Positions 37,956 to 48,971 are shown, counted from the stretch's first letter. The stretch: DNA of 64,000 nt from Gellertiella hungarica (GCF_014197145.1 NZ_JACIEZ010000005.1:1-64000), one strand, 5' to 3'. The notes: generated by a model from the letters alone, not told the origin. Program-made: numbers and translations.

Positions 37956-39107
37956 ATGCAGATCATCGATACCACCGCCGCCCTTCGCAAAGCCTGCGAG
38001 CAACTGGCGCAATCGGATTTCATCACGATCGATACCGAATTCCTGCGCGAGACCACCTTCTGGCCCGTGCTGTGCCTCATCCAGATGGCGAGCCCCGACA
38101 TGGAGGTCCTGGTCGACCCCATGGCCCGGGACATCGACCTTGCCCCCTTTTTCGAGCTGATGTCGAACGGGAGCGTCACCAAGGTCTTCCATGCCGCCCG
38201 GCAGGATCTCGAAATCATCTACAATCTCGGCCGCATCATTCCCCACCCGATCTTCGATACGCAGGTGGCGGCCATGGTCTGCGGCTTCGGGGACAGCGTT
38301 TCCTACGACCAGCTCGTCCAGCGCACAAAGGGCGTCTCCATCGACAAGTCCTCCCGGTTCACCGACTGGAGCCACCGGCCGCTTTCGGAAAAGCAGCTCG
38401 CCTATGCCCTGGCGGACGTGACCCATCTCAGGGATGTCTACAAGGTGCTGCGCGAGGAGCTGGAGCGCGAGGGCCGGACGCTCTGGGTCTCGGAAGAGAT
38501 GGCGGTTCTGGAATCGCCCGTAACCTACGACATGCCGCCGGAAGATGCCTGGCTGCGGCTGAAGATGCGGCTGAAGAAGCCTCAGGAGCTTGCCGTGCTG
38601 CGCGAGGTCGCCGCCTGGCGCGAACGGGAAGCGCGCAGCCGCAACGTGCCGCGCTCCCGGGTGCTGAAGGACGACACGATCTACGAGATCGCCCAGCAGC
38701 AGCCGAAGGACACCGAAGCGCTCGGACGCCTGCGCACCGTGCCGAAGGGCTGGGAGCGCTCCTCTTCCGGCCAGGCCGTGGTGGAAGCCGTCAACCGGGC
38801 GCTGGCGCTGCCGCGCGCCGAGATGCCCCAGCCGCAGCGCCATGTACAGGCACCGGAAGGTGCCGCCGCCGCGACGGAACTGCTGAAGGTTCTCCTCAAG
38901 CTGATCGCCGACAAGCACGGCGTGGCGGCCAAGGTGATCGCCAATACGGACGATCTGGAGAGGATTGCCGCAGACGGCGAGAATGCCGACGTGGCGGCCA
39001 TGCACGGCTGGCGCCGGGACCTCTTCGGAGAGGTGGCGCTGAAGCTGATCCGCGGCGATGTCGGGTTGCGTTTCATCGACCGGAAGGTGGAGGCGGTGGA
39101 GCTCTGA
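37956..39107 (+). CDS. rnd: Ribonuclease D
   Basis: A 383-residue 3'-5' exoribonuclease for tRNA 3' maturation. The DEDDy motifs are present: ITIDTEFLRE (Exo I), KVFHAARQDLEIIYNLG (Exo II) and LAYALADVTHLRDVY (Exo III with Tyr). An HRDC domain follows at about residues 205-290 (ELAVLREVAAWREREARSRNVPRSRVLKDDTI). It is on the plus strand and converges with ppx, 16 bases apart. Confidence 0.95.
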   Translation: MQIIDTTAALRKACEQLAQSDFITIDTEFLRETTFWPVLCLIQMASPDMEVLVDPMARDIDLAPFFELMSNGSVTKVFHAARQDLEIIYNLGRIIPHPIFDTQVAAMVCGFGDSVSYDQLVQRTKGVSIDKSSRFTDWSHRPLSEKQLAYALADVTHLRDVYKVLREELEREGRTLWVSEEMAVLESPVTYDMPPEDAWLRLKMRLKKPQELAVLREVAAWREREARSRNVPRSRVLKDDTIYEIAQQQPKDTEALGRLRTVPKGWERSSSGQAVVEAVNRALALPRAEMPQPQRHVQAPEGAAAATELLKVLLKLIADKHGVAAKVIANTDDLERIAADGENADVAAMHGWRRDLFGEVALKLIRGDVGLRFIDRKVEAVEL

Positions 39108-39123
39108 TCCGCCGCCCGCTGCT

Positions 39124-40638
39124 TCAGAGATACCTGTACTGCAGCTTCTTGCCGGTGAGCTTGGCGAGCTGCTGAAGCCTGCCCTCTACCCGCTCTCCGC
39201 CGAAATCCCGATAGGCTTCCGGGACGAGGAAATCGAGATCGATGCCCGGCGTGGAGGACTTCGCGAAGGTGAGGTTGCGCACAACGCCCGGCATGGAAGC
39301 CGAGAACAGATAGACGACCCGGAGGAGCCCGCCGAGCAGCTTCGCCCTCTCGAGCAGGCGCGGGGTCGCGATATTGGCGAGCGGTGCCGACAGGTGATCG
39401 TCCGACAGCCCCTCGTATCGATAGTAGTTCACCAGCGCGATGAAGGCCCGGCCCGGATGGGTAATCCCGATGAAGGAACCATGGGCAATGACGTTGAGCG
39501 CCTGCAGCCCGCGGTAATCGGGATGGGCGCGCCAGCTGATGTCGGCAAGCAGGCAGGCCGCCTGCCGGAAGCGGCTTTCGTCTTCGGTCTCGTCGATGCC
39601 GAAGAAGTGCAGCATGTCGCCGGACCATTCCGCGATCTCGCGGGCGTGCTCCGGTGAGCGGGCCCGCAGGATCGCCAGTTCTCCGGCAGCGGCAATCAGC
39701 GGGTCGCGGTTGCGCTCGGCCGGCGGCAGGAGGGCGTAGAGGTAGCCCTCGCGGACCCCCTGCGCCGAAAACGAAACCCGCGCCGGCTTCATCCGCGCGA
39801 TCACCTCGCGCATGGCAAGCGCGCCGTAGGGGATCAGCGCACGGCGGTTCTTGGAAACGGCGGAAAGCGCCTTGGTATCCTTGGCCGCGATGAGCCCGTC
39901 GAGAAAGGGCATGATCTCGTCGAAGGAAACCTCGTAACCCTGCATCATGTGGAGCGGATAATCGCGGGCTTCCATGTGCAGTTTCGCGATGTTGCGCCAG
40001 GTTCCGCCGACGGCGTAGAAGGTGCGCCCCTGCCCGCGCAGGATCACGGGCGCGCGCTGCAGGTGATGCTGGATGAAGGACTTCGCCTTTGCCAGCGAAC
40101 CGTCGGCCTCGTCGGCGATGCGCAGGCCGCCCAGCGGCAGCGTCAGGCCGTCGCGCGTATCCCTTTCATGCACGTCGATGAGCTCCAGCGACCCGCCGCC
40201 GAAATCGCCGACGATGCCATCAGCATGATGATAGCCGGAGACGATGCCGAGGGCGGAAAAGTAGGCCTCCTCCTCGCCCGAAAGCACCCGCACTCGCGTT
40301 CCCAGGATCGCCTCGGCCTGGCGGATGAAATCCGGGCCGTTGGAAGCCTCCCGGGCAGCGGCGGTTGCGACCGCGTGCAGGTCGCTGGCGCGGGACTGGC
40401 GGCTCAGCGCCTTGAAGCGCTTCAGCGCCGAAAGCGCCCGGGCAATGGCTTCCGGGTCCATGCGGCCGGTGGTGGCAATGCCGCGGCCAAGGCCGCACAT
40501 GACCTTCTCGTTGAAGAGAATGGCCGGAGCACGGGACATGCCCTCGTAGATCACCAGCCGGACCGAGTTCGATCCGATATCGACCACCGAAACGGGGGCG
40601 ATCCCCGGCAGGCGCCCTTGGGCTTCTGATTCAACCAT
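39124..40638 (-). CDS. ppx: Exopolyphosphatase (Ppx/GppA family)
   Basis: A 504-residue ASKHA-fold phosphatase. The phosphate-1 loop SVVDIGSNSVRLVIYEG, the DFGGGSLELIDV loop and catalytic LSGEEEAYFSALG segment are clear. A C-terminal helical domain with an HD-like region (QAACLLADISWRAHPDYRG) makes it the long Ppx type rather than GppA alone; pppGpp hydrolysis is possible too. It lies 33 bases downstream of ppk, so synthesis and breakdown of polyphosphate are genetically linked. Confidence 0.92.
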   Translation of the reverse strand: MVESEAQGRLPGIAPVSVVDIGSNSVRLVIYEGMSRAPAILFNEKVMCGLGRGIATTGRMDPEAIARALSALKRFKALSRQSRASDLHAVATAAAREASNGPDFIRQAEAILGTRVRVLSGEEEAYFSALGIVSGYHHADGIVGDFGGGSLELIDVHERDTRDGLTLPLGGLRIADEADGSLAKAKSFIQHHLQRAPVILRGQGRTFYAVGGTWRNIAKLHMEARDYPLHMMQGYEVSFDEIMPFLDGLIAAKDTKALSAVSKNRRALIPYGALAMREVIARMKPARVSFSAQGVREGYLYALLPPAERNRDPLIAAAGELAILRARSPEHAREIAEWSGDMLHFFGIDETEDESRFRQAACLLADISWRAHPDYRGLQALNVIAHGSFIGITHPGRAFIALVNYYRYEGLSDDHLSAPLANIATPRLLERAKLLGGLLRVVYLFSASMPGVVRNLTFAKSSTPGIDLDFLVPEAYRDFGGERVEGRLQQLAKLTGKKLQYRYL

Positions 40639-40671
40639 GCAATTTCTTTACACGCTTTTCTGCCGGGACGC

Positions 40672-42864
40672 TCAGCTTCTCAAACCCGAGACGCGGCCCG
40701 CAATCAGTTTCGGAGCGCTGGACTTCAGGGCCTCGCCACGGCCGGACAGGCTGGGATTGGTCATGAAGTAATGCTGCGCGTTGAAAGGTTCCTCACCGGG
40801 CTTCACGCCAATCCGGCGCGAGGTGCCGTCGGGCAGTATCTCGTAGCTCTGCTGGTTGTCAATCAGGTTGCCCAGCATGATCTGGGAGAGGACCTGCTCA
40901 TGCACGGTTTTGTTGAGCAGCGGCACCAGCGTCTCGACGCGGCGGTCGAGGTTGCGCGGCATCATGTCGGCCGAGCCGATGTAGACGAGCGCCTTTTCCG
41001 AAGGCAGGCCATAACCGTTGCCGAAGCAGAAGATGCGGCTGTGTTCCAGGAAGCGTCCGACGATCGATTTCGCACGGATGTTTTCCGAAAGACCGGGCAC
41101 CTGTGGCCGCAGGCAGCAGATGCCGCGGACCACGAGATCGACCTTCACGCCCGCGCGGCTCGCTGCATAGAGTGCATCGATGATGTCGGGATCGACGAGC
41201 GAATTCATCTTCATCCAGATCGCCGCCGGCCTGCCGGCCTTGGCATGGGCAATCTCCTCCTCGACATGGCGCAGGATGCGCGGCCTGAGCGTGTAGGGAG
41301 AGACCGCAAGCTTCATCCCCTCCTCCGGCTCGCCGTAGCCGGTTATGAAGTTGAAGACATTCGCCATGTCATGGGCGATCTTGTCGTTGCAGGTGAAGAA
41401 GGAAAGGTCGGTATAGATCTTCGCCGTCACCGGATGGTAGTTGCCGGTTCCGAGGTGGCAGTAGGTGCGCAGCTTTCCGTCCTCGCGGCGCACCACCATC
41501 GACATCTTCGCGTGGGTCTTGAGCTCGATGAAGCCGAAGACGACCTGCACGCCCGCCCGCTCCAGGTCGCGCGCCCAGCGGATGTTTGCCTCCTCGTCGA
41601 AGCGCGCCTTGAGCTCCACGAGCGCGGTGACGGACTTGCCGGCTTCCGCCGCATCGATGAGCGCGCGCACGATGGGGCTGTCGTTCGAGGTGCGATAGAG
41701 AGTCTGCTTGATCGCCAGAACATCGGGATCGCGGGCGGCCTGCAAAAGGAACTGGACCACCACGTCGAAGGATTCATAGGGGTGATGCACAACCATGTCC
41801 TTCTCCCGGATGGCGGCGAAGCAATCGCCCGCATGCTCGCGCACGCGCTCGGGGAAGCGGGCATTGTAGGCCTGGAAGCGCAGGTCGTCTCGCGGCGCCT
41901 TGGCAATCTCGCTCATCGTGTTGAGCGCGAGAAGACCGGGAAGGACCGCCACGCGATTGTCCGGAACGCCGAGCTCCTGCACCACGAACTGGCGCAGCGA
42001 TGCGGGCATCTCCGCGTTGGTCTCGATGCGGATCACCGAGCCGCGCCGGCGGCGCTTCAGGGCGGTCTCGAAATAGCGCACCAGGTCCTCGGCCTCTTCC
42101 TCCACTTCGATATCGCTGTCGCGGATGATGCGGAAGGTTCCGAAACCCTTCACCTCATAGCCCGGATAGAGCCGGTGGATGAACATGCCGACCACGTCCT
42201 CGAGCGTCATGTAGCGCAGGGCGCTGCCGGCGTCGGGAAGGCGCACGAAGCGGTCGAGGGCGGTCGGAAGGCGCAGCAGCGCCGTCATCGGCTCTTCCGT
42301 CCGCTTGCTCACGAGCTGAAGCCCCATGGAGAAGCCGAGATTGGGAATGAAGGGGAAAGGGTGAGCCGGATCGATGGAAAGCGGCGTCAGCACCGGGAAG
42401 ATCGAGCGCTCGAACTCCTCCGCCAGCCATTCGCGGTCCCTCTCCGAGATCGCGGAGGGGCGGACGATGTAGATGTCCTCGCGGGCGAGATACTGCTGGA
42501 GCACGGCAAGCGATGCCTGCTGCTCCATCTGCAGATTGTCGATTTCCTTGAGGATGTCCTCGAGCTGCTCGGCGGGAGCCTTGCCGTCGGGGCTCTTCAT
42601 CGTCACGCCCTGCCGGACCTGGCCTTCGAGGCCGGCCACGCGCACCATGAAGAATTCGTCGAGATTGGTGGCCGAGATCGACAGGAACCGGACCCGCTCC
42701 AGAAGCGGATGCGATTCGTTCAGGGTTTCCTCGAGAACGCGTCGGTTGAACTGCAGCCAGGAGAATTCCCGGTTGATGAAGCGCTCGGGACTGGACAGAA
42801 GTTCCAGCCCTTCCTCGCCTGCCGGAACCGTCTTCTCAGCGCCTTCTGCCGCCGCCATGTCCAT
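40672..42864 (-). CDS. ppk: Polyphosphate kinase 1
   Basis: A 730-residue PPK1. It begins with the N-domain [19 protein letters not shown], and the active site histidines lie in [14 protein letters not shown] (the phosphorylated His) and [38 protein letters not shown] is the C-terminal family block. It polymerises ATP gamma-phosphate into polyphosphate. ATG 42864 ([11 protein letters not shown]) follows a purine-rich site. It starts about 100 bases downstream of hda on the same strand and is upstream of ppx. Confidence 0.96.
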   Translation of the reverse strand: MDMAAAEGAEKTVPAGEEGLELLSSPERFINREFSWLQFNRRVLEETLNESHPLLERVRFLSISATNLDEFFMVRVAGLEGQVRQGVTMKSPDGKAPAEQLEDILKEIDNLQMEQQASLAVLQQYLAREDIYIVRPSAISERDREWLAEEFERSIFPVLTPLSIDPAHPFPFIPNLGFSMGLQLVSKRTEEPMTALLRLPTALDRFVRLPDAGSALRYMTLEDVVGMFIHRLYPGYEVKGFGTFRIIRDSDIEVEEEAEDLVRYFETALKRRRRGSVIRIETNAEMPASLRQFVVQELGVPDNRVAVLPGLLALNTMSEIAKAPRDDLRFQAYNARFPERVREHAGDCFAAIREKDMVVHHPYESFDVVVQFLLQAARDPDVLAIKQTLYRTSNDSPIVRALIDAAEAGKSVTALVELKARFDEEANIRWARDLERAGVQVVFGFIELKTHAKMSMVVRREDGKLRTYCHLGTGNYHPVTAKIYTDLSFFTCNDKIAHDMANVFNFITGYGEPEEGMKLAVSPYTLRPRILRHVEEEIAHAKAGRPAAIWMKMNSLVDPDIIDALYAASRAGVKVDLVVRGICCLRPQVPGLSENIRAKSIVGRFLEHSRIFCFGNGYGLPSEKALVYIGSADMMPRNLDRRVETLVPLLNKTVHEQVLSQIMLGNLIDNQQSYEILPDGTSRRIGVKPGEEPFNAQHYFMTNPSLSGRGEALKSSAPKLIAGRVSGLRS

Positions 42865-42962
42865 CGCTCTTCCCTCGCCCTTGCTTCGGCTTCCTGCCGC
42901 CCATGGCAGATGCCACATGGATGGCTACCGCCTATTACAGTTTTACGACACTTCCGTGACAG

Positions 42963-43655
42963 TCAATCCTCCCCGAGGGCGGGCTCGGCCAGTGCCTCCT
43001 GGACGATCGGGCGGGTGATGCGGCTGCCGCGGGCCAGCGCCAGGAAGTCGATGCGGTCGACGATCTTCTGCGCCATTTCCATCGAGCGCTCCATGCGCTG
43101 GACCATGTAGTCGACCAGCTTCGGCTCGATCTGCAGCTGTCGGTCGGAGAAGAGCTTGACGATGACCTGCGCAAGCAGCGCCTCATCCGGTTCGCCGATC
43201 TCCACCACCGTGGCCGCCTTGAGGCGCGAACGGAGGTCCGGCAGGGACACATCCCACATGCCGGGCCAGGTGCGCGCGGTCATCAGCAGGGTCTGGCCGT
43301 GCTGGCGCACGCTGTTGATGACATGGAAAAGGGCCGCATCGTCGAAATCGTGGCGGTCGGCGTCCTCGAAGAGCACGGGTCCGCCGGCAGCGGTCAGGGC
43401 TGCATCGTCATTGGCGGTCGGCAGGATTGCGGCAGCGGCGGAGCGTTCGCGCCAGATTTCGGCGAGATGGCTCTTTCCGGACCCCGCCGGGCCGACCAGC
43501 ACCACGACGGGCGATGGCCAGTGGGGCCAGCGGTCGATCAGCTGAACGGCCGCCGCCAGCGGTCCGCCCACGGCAAGGTCGTCGCGGCCGGTTGCCGGAT
43601 CGTGGGGCAATTCCAGCGGCAATTGTTCATTCTTACGGGCACTCAAATCACGCAT
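42963..43655 (-). CDS. hda: DnaA-related regulator Hda
   Basis: A 230-residue AAA+ protein related to DnaA domain III but without the DNA-binding domain IV. It has an N-terminal clamp-binding-like QLPLELPHD, Walker A VGPAGSGKSHL, Walker B VLFEDADRHD and sensor region LLMTARTWP. With the sliding clamp it stimulates ATP hydrolysis on DnaA and limits re-initiation. It stands between the AI-2E permease gene and ppk; the order is conserved in rhizobia. An upstream extension of the frame to 43865 is antisense noise. Confidence 0.9.
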   Translation of the reverse strand: MRDLSARKNEQLPLELPHDPATGRDDLAVGGPLAAAVQLIDRWPHWPSPVVVLVGPAGSGKSHLAEIWRERSAAAAILPTANDDAALTAAGGPVLFEDADRHDFDDAALFHVINSVRQHGQTLLMTARTWPGMWDVSLPDLRSRLKAATVVEIGEPDEALLAQVIVKLFSDRQLQIEPKLVDYMVQRMERSMEMAQKIVDRIDFLALARGSRITRPIVQEALAEPALGED

Positions 43656-43683
43656 GACGCACAGGATACCACAGGTTTGACGA

Positions 43684-44817
43684 TCAGGCTTCAGGTTCCG
43701 AACCGATCCGGGCCTGGGCCTTTGGCGCGCGCAGCGCCGGATGGCCATGATAGAGATCGCTCTCAAGGTAGCGGTTGATCGCAAAGCGCACCAGTACCCC
43801 GATGGCGGCCGAGGCGGGCACGGCGACGAGCAGGCCGACGAAGCCGAAAAGCGCACCGAAGGCAAGCAGCGCGAACATCAGCCAGACGGGGTGCAGCCCG
43901 ATGCTCTTGCCGACCAGACGGGGCTGGAGAACGTTCCCCTCGATGAACTGCCCGAACAGGAAGATGCCGAGCACAAGCGCCGGCATCCAGTAGTCCGGCC
44001 AGAACTGGAAGACGGCAACGCCCAGCGAAAGCGCAAGCCCGACCATGGAGCCGATATAGGGGATGAAACTGATCATCCCGACGAAAAAGCCGATCAGCAG
44101 GCCGAAATTGAGCCCCGTCAGGGTGAGCGCCACGCCATAATAGACCGCCAGGATGAGGCAGAGCGAACCCTGTCCCCGCACGAAGCCCGCAATTGCCTGG
44201 TCGACCTCGCGGGCGATCAGGCGAACCGAGTCGACGTGGTCGCGCGGGATCCAGCTGTCCACCTTGGCCACCATGCGGTCCCAGTCGAGCAGGACATAGA
44301 AGGCGACCACGGGCGTGATGACCAGCAGGGACGCGAGGTCGACGATGGCCTTGCCCGAACTCCAGATCTGGCCGAAAACGGCTGTCGCGAAAGCGGCCCC
44401 CTCCCCCAGGAACTTGGTGGCATTGGCTTTCACCACGGCAATCTGGCTGGTCACCCATTTCGGCAGACGCTGGAGACTTTCGGCGGAAACCTCGCTCTGA
44501 AGCTTGCGGACATATTCCGGCGCATGGGCCGCGAGATCGGAGACCTGGGTGACGATCATCGGGATGATCACGACAAGCGCCGCGACGAAGATCACGAGAA
44601 AGCCCATCAGGATCACGACCGTTGCCATCAGCCGCGACAGGCCGCGCCGCTCCAGCCAGTCGGCGACCGGATCGAGGAAATAGGCCAGGACCATGCCGGC
44701 CACAAAGGGCAGCAGCACCGAACTGAAGGTCGTGAGAAACAGATAGAACAGCACCAGGATGACGATCCAGAAAAGCAGCTGGCGCTTCAGGTGGCTGCCG
44801 GTGATGTGCGTGACCAT
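43684..44817 (-). CDS. AI-2E/PerM-family transporter
   Basis: A 377-residue membrane protein of the AI-2E transporter superfamily (UPF0118). It has two N-terminal helices, a soluble middle section (residues about 90-150), and a C-terminal bundle with the typical LLIGFFVGMISFIPYIGSMVGL and IFLFGQFIEGNVLQPRLVGKSIGLHPVWLMFALLAFG. Family members include Na+(Li+)/H+ antiporters and the AI-2 exporter TqsA; substrate is unknown. It lies between the CDP-alcohol transferase gene and hda. Confidence 0.88.
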   Translation of the reverse strand: MVTHITGSHLKRQLLFWIVILVLFYLFLTTFSSVLLPFVAGMVLAYFLDPVADWLERRGLSRLMATVVILMGFLVIFVAALVVIIPMIVTQVSDLAAHAPEYVRKLQSEVSAESLQRLPKWVTSQIAVVKANATKFLGEGAAFATAVFGQIWSSGKAIVDLASLLVITPVVAFYVLLDWDRMVAKVDSWIPRDHVDSVRLIAREVDQAIAGFVRGQGSLCLILAVYYGVALTLTGLNFGLLIGFFVGMISFIPYIGSMVGLALSLGVAVFQFWPDYWMPALVLGIFLFGQFIEGNVLQPRLVGKSIGLHPVWLMFALLAFGALFGFVGLLVAVPASAAIGVLVRFAINRYLESDLYHGHPALRAPKAQARIGSEPEA

Positions 44818-44856
44818 GTTGTCCCCTGGTTCTGCTCGATGATCGCTCGGGCGCGG

Positions 44857-45414
44857 CTATTCTCCGGACGACCGTCCGGAAACGCCCATGTGCCGCATCC
44901 ATATACGGAAATAGGATGCGGCGGAGAGTGTGGTCAAGACGGCGACGAGGCCGATCAGGACCGTCAGCAGCACGCCGGGCTCCAGTGCGAAGGCAGGCGC
45001 TGCAAGCGCCACCGCCGCAAGGGTGATCTGCGCGGCGGTACTGGCCTTCGACACCAGGATCGGATCGGCCTCCATCGGCTGATCCATGACGCTCGCCAGC
45101 ACGACCGCCCCGATGATCAGCACATCCCGGGAAACCACGAGAAAGATCAGCCAGTCCGGAAGCTCTCCCAACACCCCGAGCATCACAAAGACGGAAACCA
45201 GGAGCAGCTTGTCCGCGAGCGGATCGAGCCAGGCCCCCAGTTCCGAGCGCTGGTTGAAGTGACGGGCAATGAAGCCATCCACCGCATCCGAGACGCCGGC
45301 CGTGACGAAGAGCGCAAAGGCCAGCACCATCTCGCCATGGGCAAGCGCATAGATGACGGCCGGAACCAGCAGGAACCGCGCGATGGTGATGATGTTGGGT
45401 ATGGTGATCGGCAA
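44857..45414 (-). CDS. CDP-alcohol phosphatidyltransferase
   Basis: A 185-residue membrane enzyme. The catalytic signature D-G-x2-A-R-x8-G-x3-D-x3-D is complete in SDAVDGFIARHFNQRSELG followed by AWLDPLADK. Four to five hydrophobic helices follow. It is a second PgsA-like protein beside the clear PgsA at 56838-57428. It could make phosphatidylglycerophosphate, cardiolipin or another CDP-linked lipid. It is divergent from purM and upstream of the AI-2E gene. Confidence 0.85.
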   Translation of the reverse strand: MPITIPNIITIARFLLVPAVIYALAHGEMVLAFALFVTAGVSDAVDGFIARHFNQRSELGAWLDPLADKLLLVSVFVMLGVLGELPDWLIFLVVSRDVLIIGAVVLASVMDQPMEADPILVSKASTAAQITLAAVALAAPAFALEPGVLLTVLIGLVAVLTTLSAASYFRIWMRHMGVSGRSSGE

Positions 45415-45601
45415 GACGGTTCTCCTTGCTTCCCAATATGGGCGTTAAACTGTCCGGTTACCAGACCGCCGAAATCGGGGATCGCGCCGGGAACGTACAG
45501 CGCCGCAAGGTCCAGAAAAGCCTGAAAATTGGCGGTTTGGCCTTGCATAAGGCGGTGCGACATGCGAATGCCAGCCGCAGATTACGGCAGGAGACGAGAG
45601 C

Positions 45602-46671
45602 ATGAGCCAGTCGGAAAAGAACGGTCTGACCTACAGCGACGCGGGCGTGGATATCGACGCAGGAAACGCCATGGTCGAGAAGATCAAGCCGGCCGTACGC
45701 TCGACCCGTCGCCCGGGCGCCGATGGCGAAATCGGCGGCTTCGGCGGGCTTTTCGACCTCAAGGCCGCCGGCTTCAGGGATCCGATCCTCGTCGCGGCGA
45801 ATGACGGCGTCGGCACCAAGCTCAAGATCGCGATCGATGCAGACCGGCATGATACCGTCGGCATCGACCTCGTGGCCATGTGCGTCAACGATCTCGTCGT
45901 GCAGGGCGCGGAGCCCCTGCTCTTCCTCGATTACTTCGCCACCGGCAAGCTCGATCCAGATCAGGGCGCGGCCATCGTCGAAGGCATTGCCGAGGGCTGC
46001 CGTCAGGCGGGCTGCGCGCTGATCGGCGGCGAAACGGCGGAAATGCCCGGCATGTACAAGGGCGGCGACTACGATCTCGCCGGCTTTGCAGTCGGCGCTG
46101 CCGAACGCGGCGAACTGCTGCCCTCCGGTGACATCGCGGAAGGCGACGTCATCCTCGGCCTCGCCTCCTCCGGGGTGCATTCGAACGGATACTCCCTCGT
46201 GCGCAAGATCGTCGAGCGGTCCGGCCTCGGCTGGAACGACAAGGCGCCCTTCGACGACTCGAAGACGCTCGGCGAGGCACTCCTCACGCCGACCCGGATC
46301 TACGTGAAGCCATTGCTTGCCGCCATCCGCAAGACGAAGGCGCTCAAGGCGCTGGCCCACATCACCGGCGGCGGCTTCCCGGAGAACATTCCGCGCGTGC
46401 TGCCGAAGCATCTCTCCGCCGAGATCGACCTCGAAGCCATCAGGCCGCCCGCCGTGTTCTCCTGGCTTGCAAGCACCGGCGGCGTTGCCGAGAAGGAAAT
46501 GCTCCGGACCTTCAACTGCGGCATCGGCATGATTGTCGTCACGGCTGCCGAGCGGGCGGACGAGGTCATTGCGGCACTTTCCGCAGAGGGCGAAACCCCC
46601 GTCAGGCTCGGCCGCATGGTCGCCCGGGCAGAAGGCGGCGCCGGCACGATCTACAAGGGCACGCTCGCCCT

Positions 46672-46675
<4 letters not shown>
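45602..46675 (+). CDS. purM: Phosphoribosylformylglycinamidine cyclo-ligase
   Basis: A 357-residue AIR synthase, the fifth step of purine synthesis. [22 protein letters not shown], the ATP-binding [29 protein letters not shown] and [11 protein letters not shown] blocks are diagnostic. The stop overlaps the purN start by four bases (ATGA), a typical purM-purN operon. Confidence 0.97.
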
Positions 46676-47256
<581 letters not shown>

Positions 47257-47359
47257 GCCAGGACTCATCCCAAATTTTGGCGGCAAGCGCCGGTTGCGGC
47301 GTCAGCGATTCCTCGACTAATTGTCATTTACGACAACATTTGTTTCGGGGAACCATGCC

Positions 47360-48316
47360 ATGAACAGACTTGCTGCCCTTGCCGGTGCAGTGGCGCTCGG
47401 CGCGTCGGCCACCGCCGCCCTTGCCGCGGACGCCACCGTTTACACCAATGCGGACAATAGCTTCTCGCTTTCCGGCGGTATCGGCCTGATGAACATCGAT
47501 GCCGGCGAGTTCGTCTATGACGGCGACTACACCATCTCCCGTCTCGACTGGGAAAGCCGCGGCGTCGTGCTTTTCACCCTGAATGGCGAAGCGGAGCTTC
47601 CCCATGATTTCCTGCTCAAGGCCTCCCTGAGCACCGGGATCAAGGGCAACAACCACATGACCGATTACGACTGGATCTACCCGGACAATGCGGGCCCGAA
47701 CGGTCCGGACGACTGGACCGACCGCTCGCAGCATCCGGATACCGAGCTTGACCACTACTGGTCGGGCAGCCTCGAAATCGGCAAGCAGGTCTATGCCACC
47801 GAGGACACCCGTCTCAGCCTCGGCGCAGGCTTCAAGTATACGGACGTGAAGTGGTCGGCCGTCGGCGGGAGCTACATCTATTCCGGCAGCGCCTTCCGCG
47901 ACACCGTTGACAATTTCGGCCCGAACGAGAAGGTCATCAGCTACCGGCAGCAGATCCCGGTGCTCTACGCCACCGCGGGCGTCAGCCATGACGTGGGCAA
48001 CTGGACGCTCGGCGGGGCGCTGAAGGGCGGTCTCTCCCTCGGCATCCGCGATACCGACGATCACTGGCTGCGGGACCTTCGCTTCTACGACGACATGAAG
48101 GCGGCACCGATGCTGGGTGCGGACCTCTCGGCCTCCTATCACTATAACGAGAACACCAGCTTCTATCTGGCCGGCGGCTTCGAAAAGATCTTCCATGCCC
48201 GCGGCGACGTGGAGACCATCAACACCGTCACGGGCGATTCCGCCAAGACCTCCGATGCAAGCGGCGCGGATTTCCGCTCCATGCAGATCTCCTTCGGCGT
48301 CAACATGAAGTTCTGA
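47360..48316 (+). CDS. Omptin-family outer membrane protease
   Basis: A 318-residue beta-barrel protease similar to OmpT and Pla. A signal peptide ends near residue 23 (ALAADA). Catalytic residues align with OmpT: D102 and D104 in TDYDW match D83/D85, and D233 and H235 in DTDDH match D210/H212. Further family blocks are DDWTDRSQHPDTELDHYW and VGGSYIYSGSAFRDTV, and it ends in Phe as barrel proteins do. It would cleave peptides or proteins at the cell surface, often between basic residues. It stands alone between purN and the nudix gene. LPS-binding residues were not checked. Confidence 0.88.
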   Translation: MNRLAALAGAVALGASATAALAADATVYTNADNSFSLSGGIGLMNIDAGEFVYDGDYTISRLDWESRGVVLFTLNGEAELPHDFLLKASLSTGIKGNNHMTDYDWIYPDNAGPNGPDDWTDRSQHPDTELDHYWSGSLEIGKQVYATEDTRLSLGAGFKYTDVKWSAVGGSYIYSGSAFRDTVDNFGPNEKVISYRQQIPVLYATAGVSHDVGNWTLGGALKGGLSLGIRDTDDHWLRDLRFYDDMKAAPMLGADLSASYHYNENTSFYLAGGFEKIFHARGDVETINTVTGDSAKTSDASGADFRSMQISFGVNMKF

Positions 48317-48341
48317 CGCCTTCCGCTTGATCCTGAATCGA

Positions 48342-48368
48342 AAAACCGGGCCTGAAGCCCGGTTTTTT
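48342..48368 (+). terminator. Terminator after the omptin gene (bidirectional)
   Basis: A ten-base-pair stem (AAAACCGGGC / GCCCGGTTTT) with a five-base loop is followed by T residues. On the minus strand the same hairpin is followed by T residues six bases after the nudix stop, so both converging genes can use it. Confidence 0.9.
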
Positions 48369-48374
48369 GTTGCC

Positions 48375-48971
48375 CTACCAGCGTCCCCTGAGACGCTCGA
48401 TCTCCGCCCACTGAAGCAGCATCACCGTCTTGGCATCGCAGATCGCGCCGCTCTCGACCATCGCAAGCGCCTCGTCCAGGGAGACCTCGACCACCTCGAT
48501 ATCCTCGTTCTCGTCCGCCACGCCGCCACCCTCCGCCACGCGGTCCGAAAGATCCACATCCGCCACGAAGAAATCGATGGTTTCGGTCACCGCGCCGGGG
48601 GACATGAAGGAGCGGAAGAGAAAACGCGCCTCGCCGACCCGGTACCCGGTCTCCTCGATCGCCTCGCGCCGGATCGCCTCTTCCGGATGTTCGCCGTCGA
48701 GCAGGCCCGCGGGCGTCTCGAGGAGCCATCCGTCATGCCCGTTGCGATGGGCGGGCATGCGGAACTGCCGGACCAGCACGATCCGGTCCCGCTTGCGGTC
48801 GCGCAGGAGGATGGTCGCCCCGTTGCCGCGGTCATAGACCTCCCGCTTGAGGCGCACCGTCTTTCCGTCAGAGCCCGTGTAATCGAAGGTGACGTTGCTG
48901 AGATGATACCAGTTGCGGGAGAGCGTCTCGTCGCTGACGACGGTTATCTCCGCCCTCTTTCGCCCGCTCAT
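48375..48971 (-). CDS. Nudix hydrolase, GDP-mannose pyrophosphatase (NudK)-like
   Basis: A 198-residue Nudix enzyme. The box AGLLDGEHPEEAIRREAIEETGY keeps the metal-binding REAIEE core, with Ala in place of the first Gly, and is followed by the FMSPGAVTETIDFF segment seen in the NudK and ADP-ribose pyrophosphatase subgroup. It probably cleaves a nucleoside diphosphate sugar. ATG 48971 overlaps the molybdopterin oxidoreductase stop by four bases, so the two are coupled. Confidence 0.85.
   Translation of the reverse strand: MSGRKRAEITVVSDETLSRNWYHLSNVTFDYTGSDGKTVRLKREVYDRGNGATILLRDRKRDRIVLVRQFRMPAHRNGHDGWLLETPAGLLDGEHPEEAIRREAIEETGYRVGEARFLFRSFMSPGAVTETIDFFVADVDLSDRVAEGGGVADENEDIEVVEVSLDEALAMVESGAICDAKTVMLLQWAEIERLRGRW

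Noticed and set aside
40771-43110. 779-codon plus-strand frame across ppk and hda
   Set aside because: It is the mirror of two well-recognised genes.
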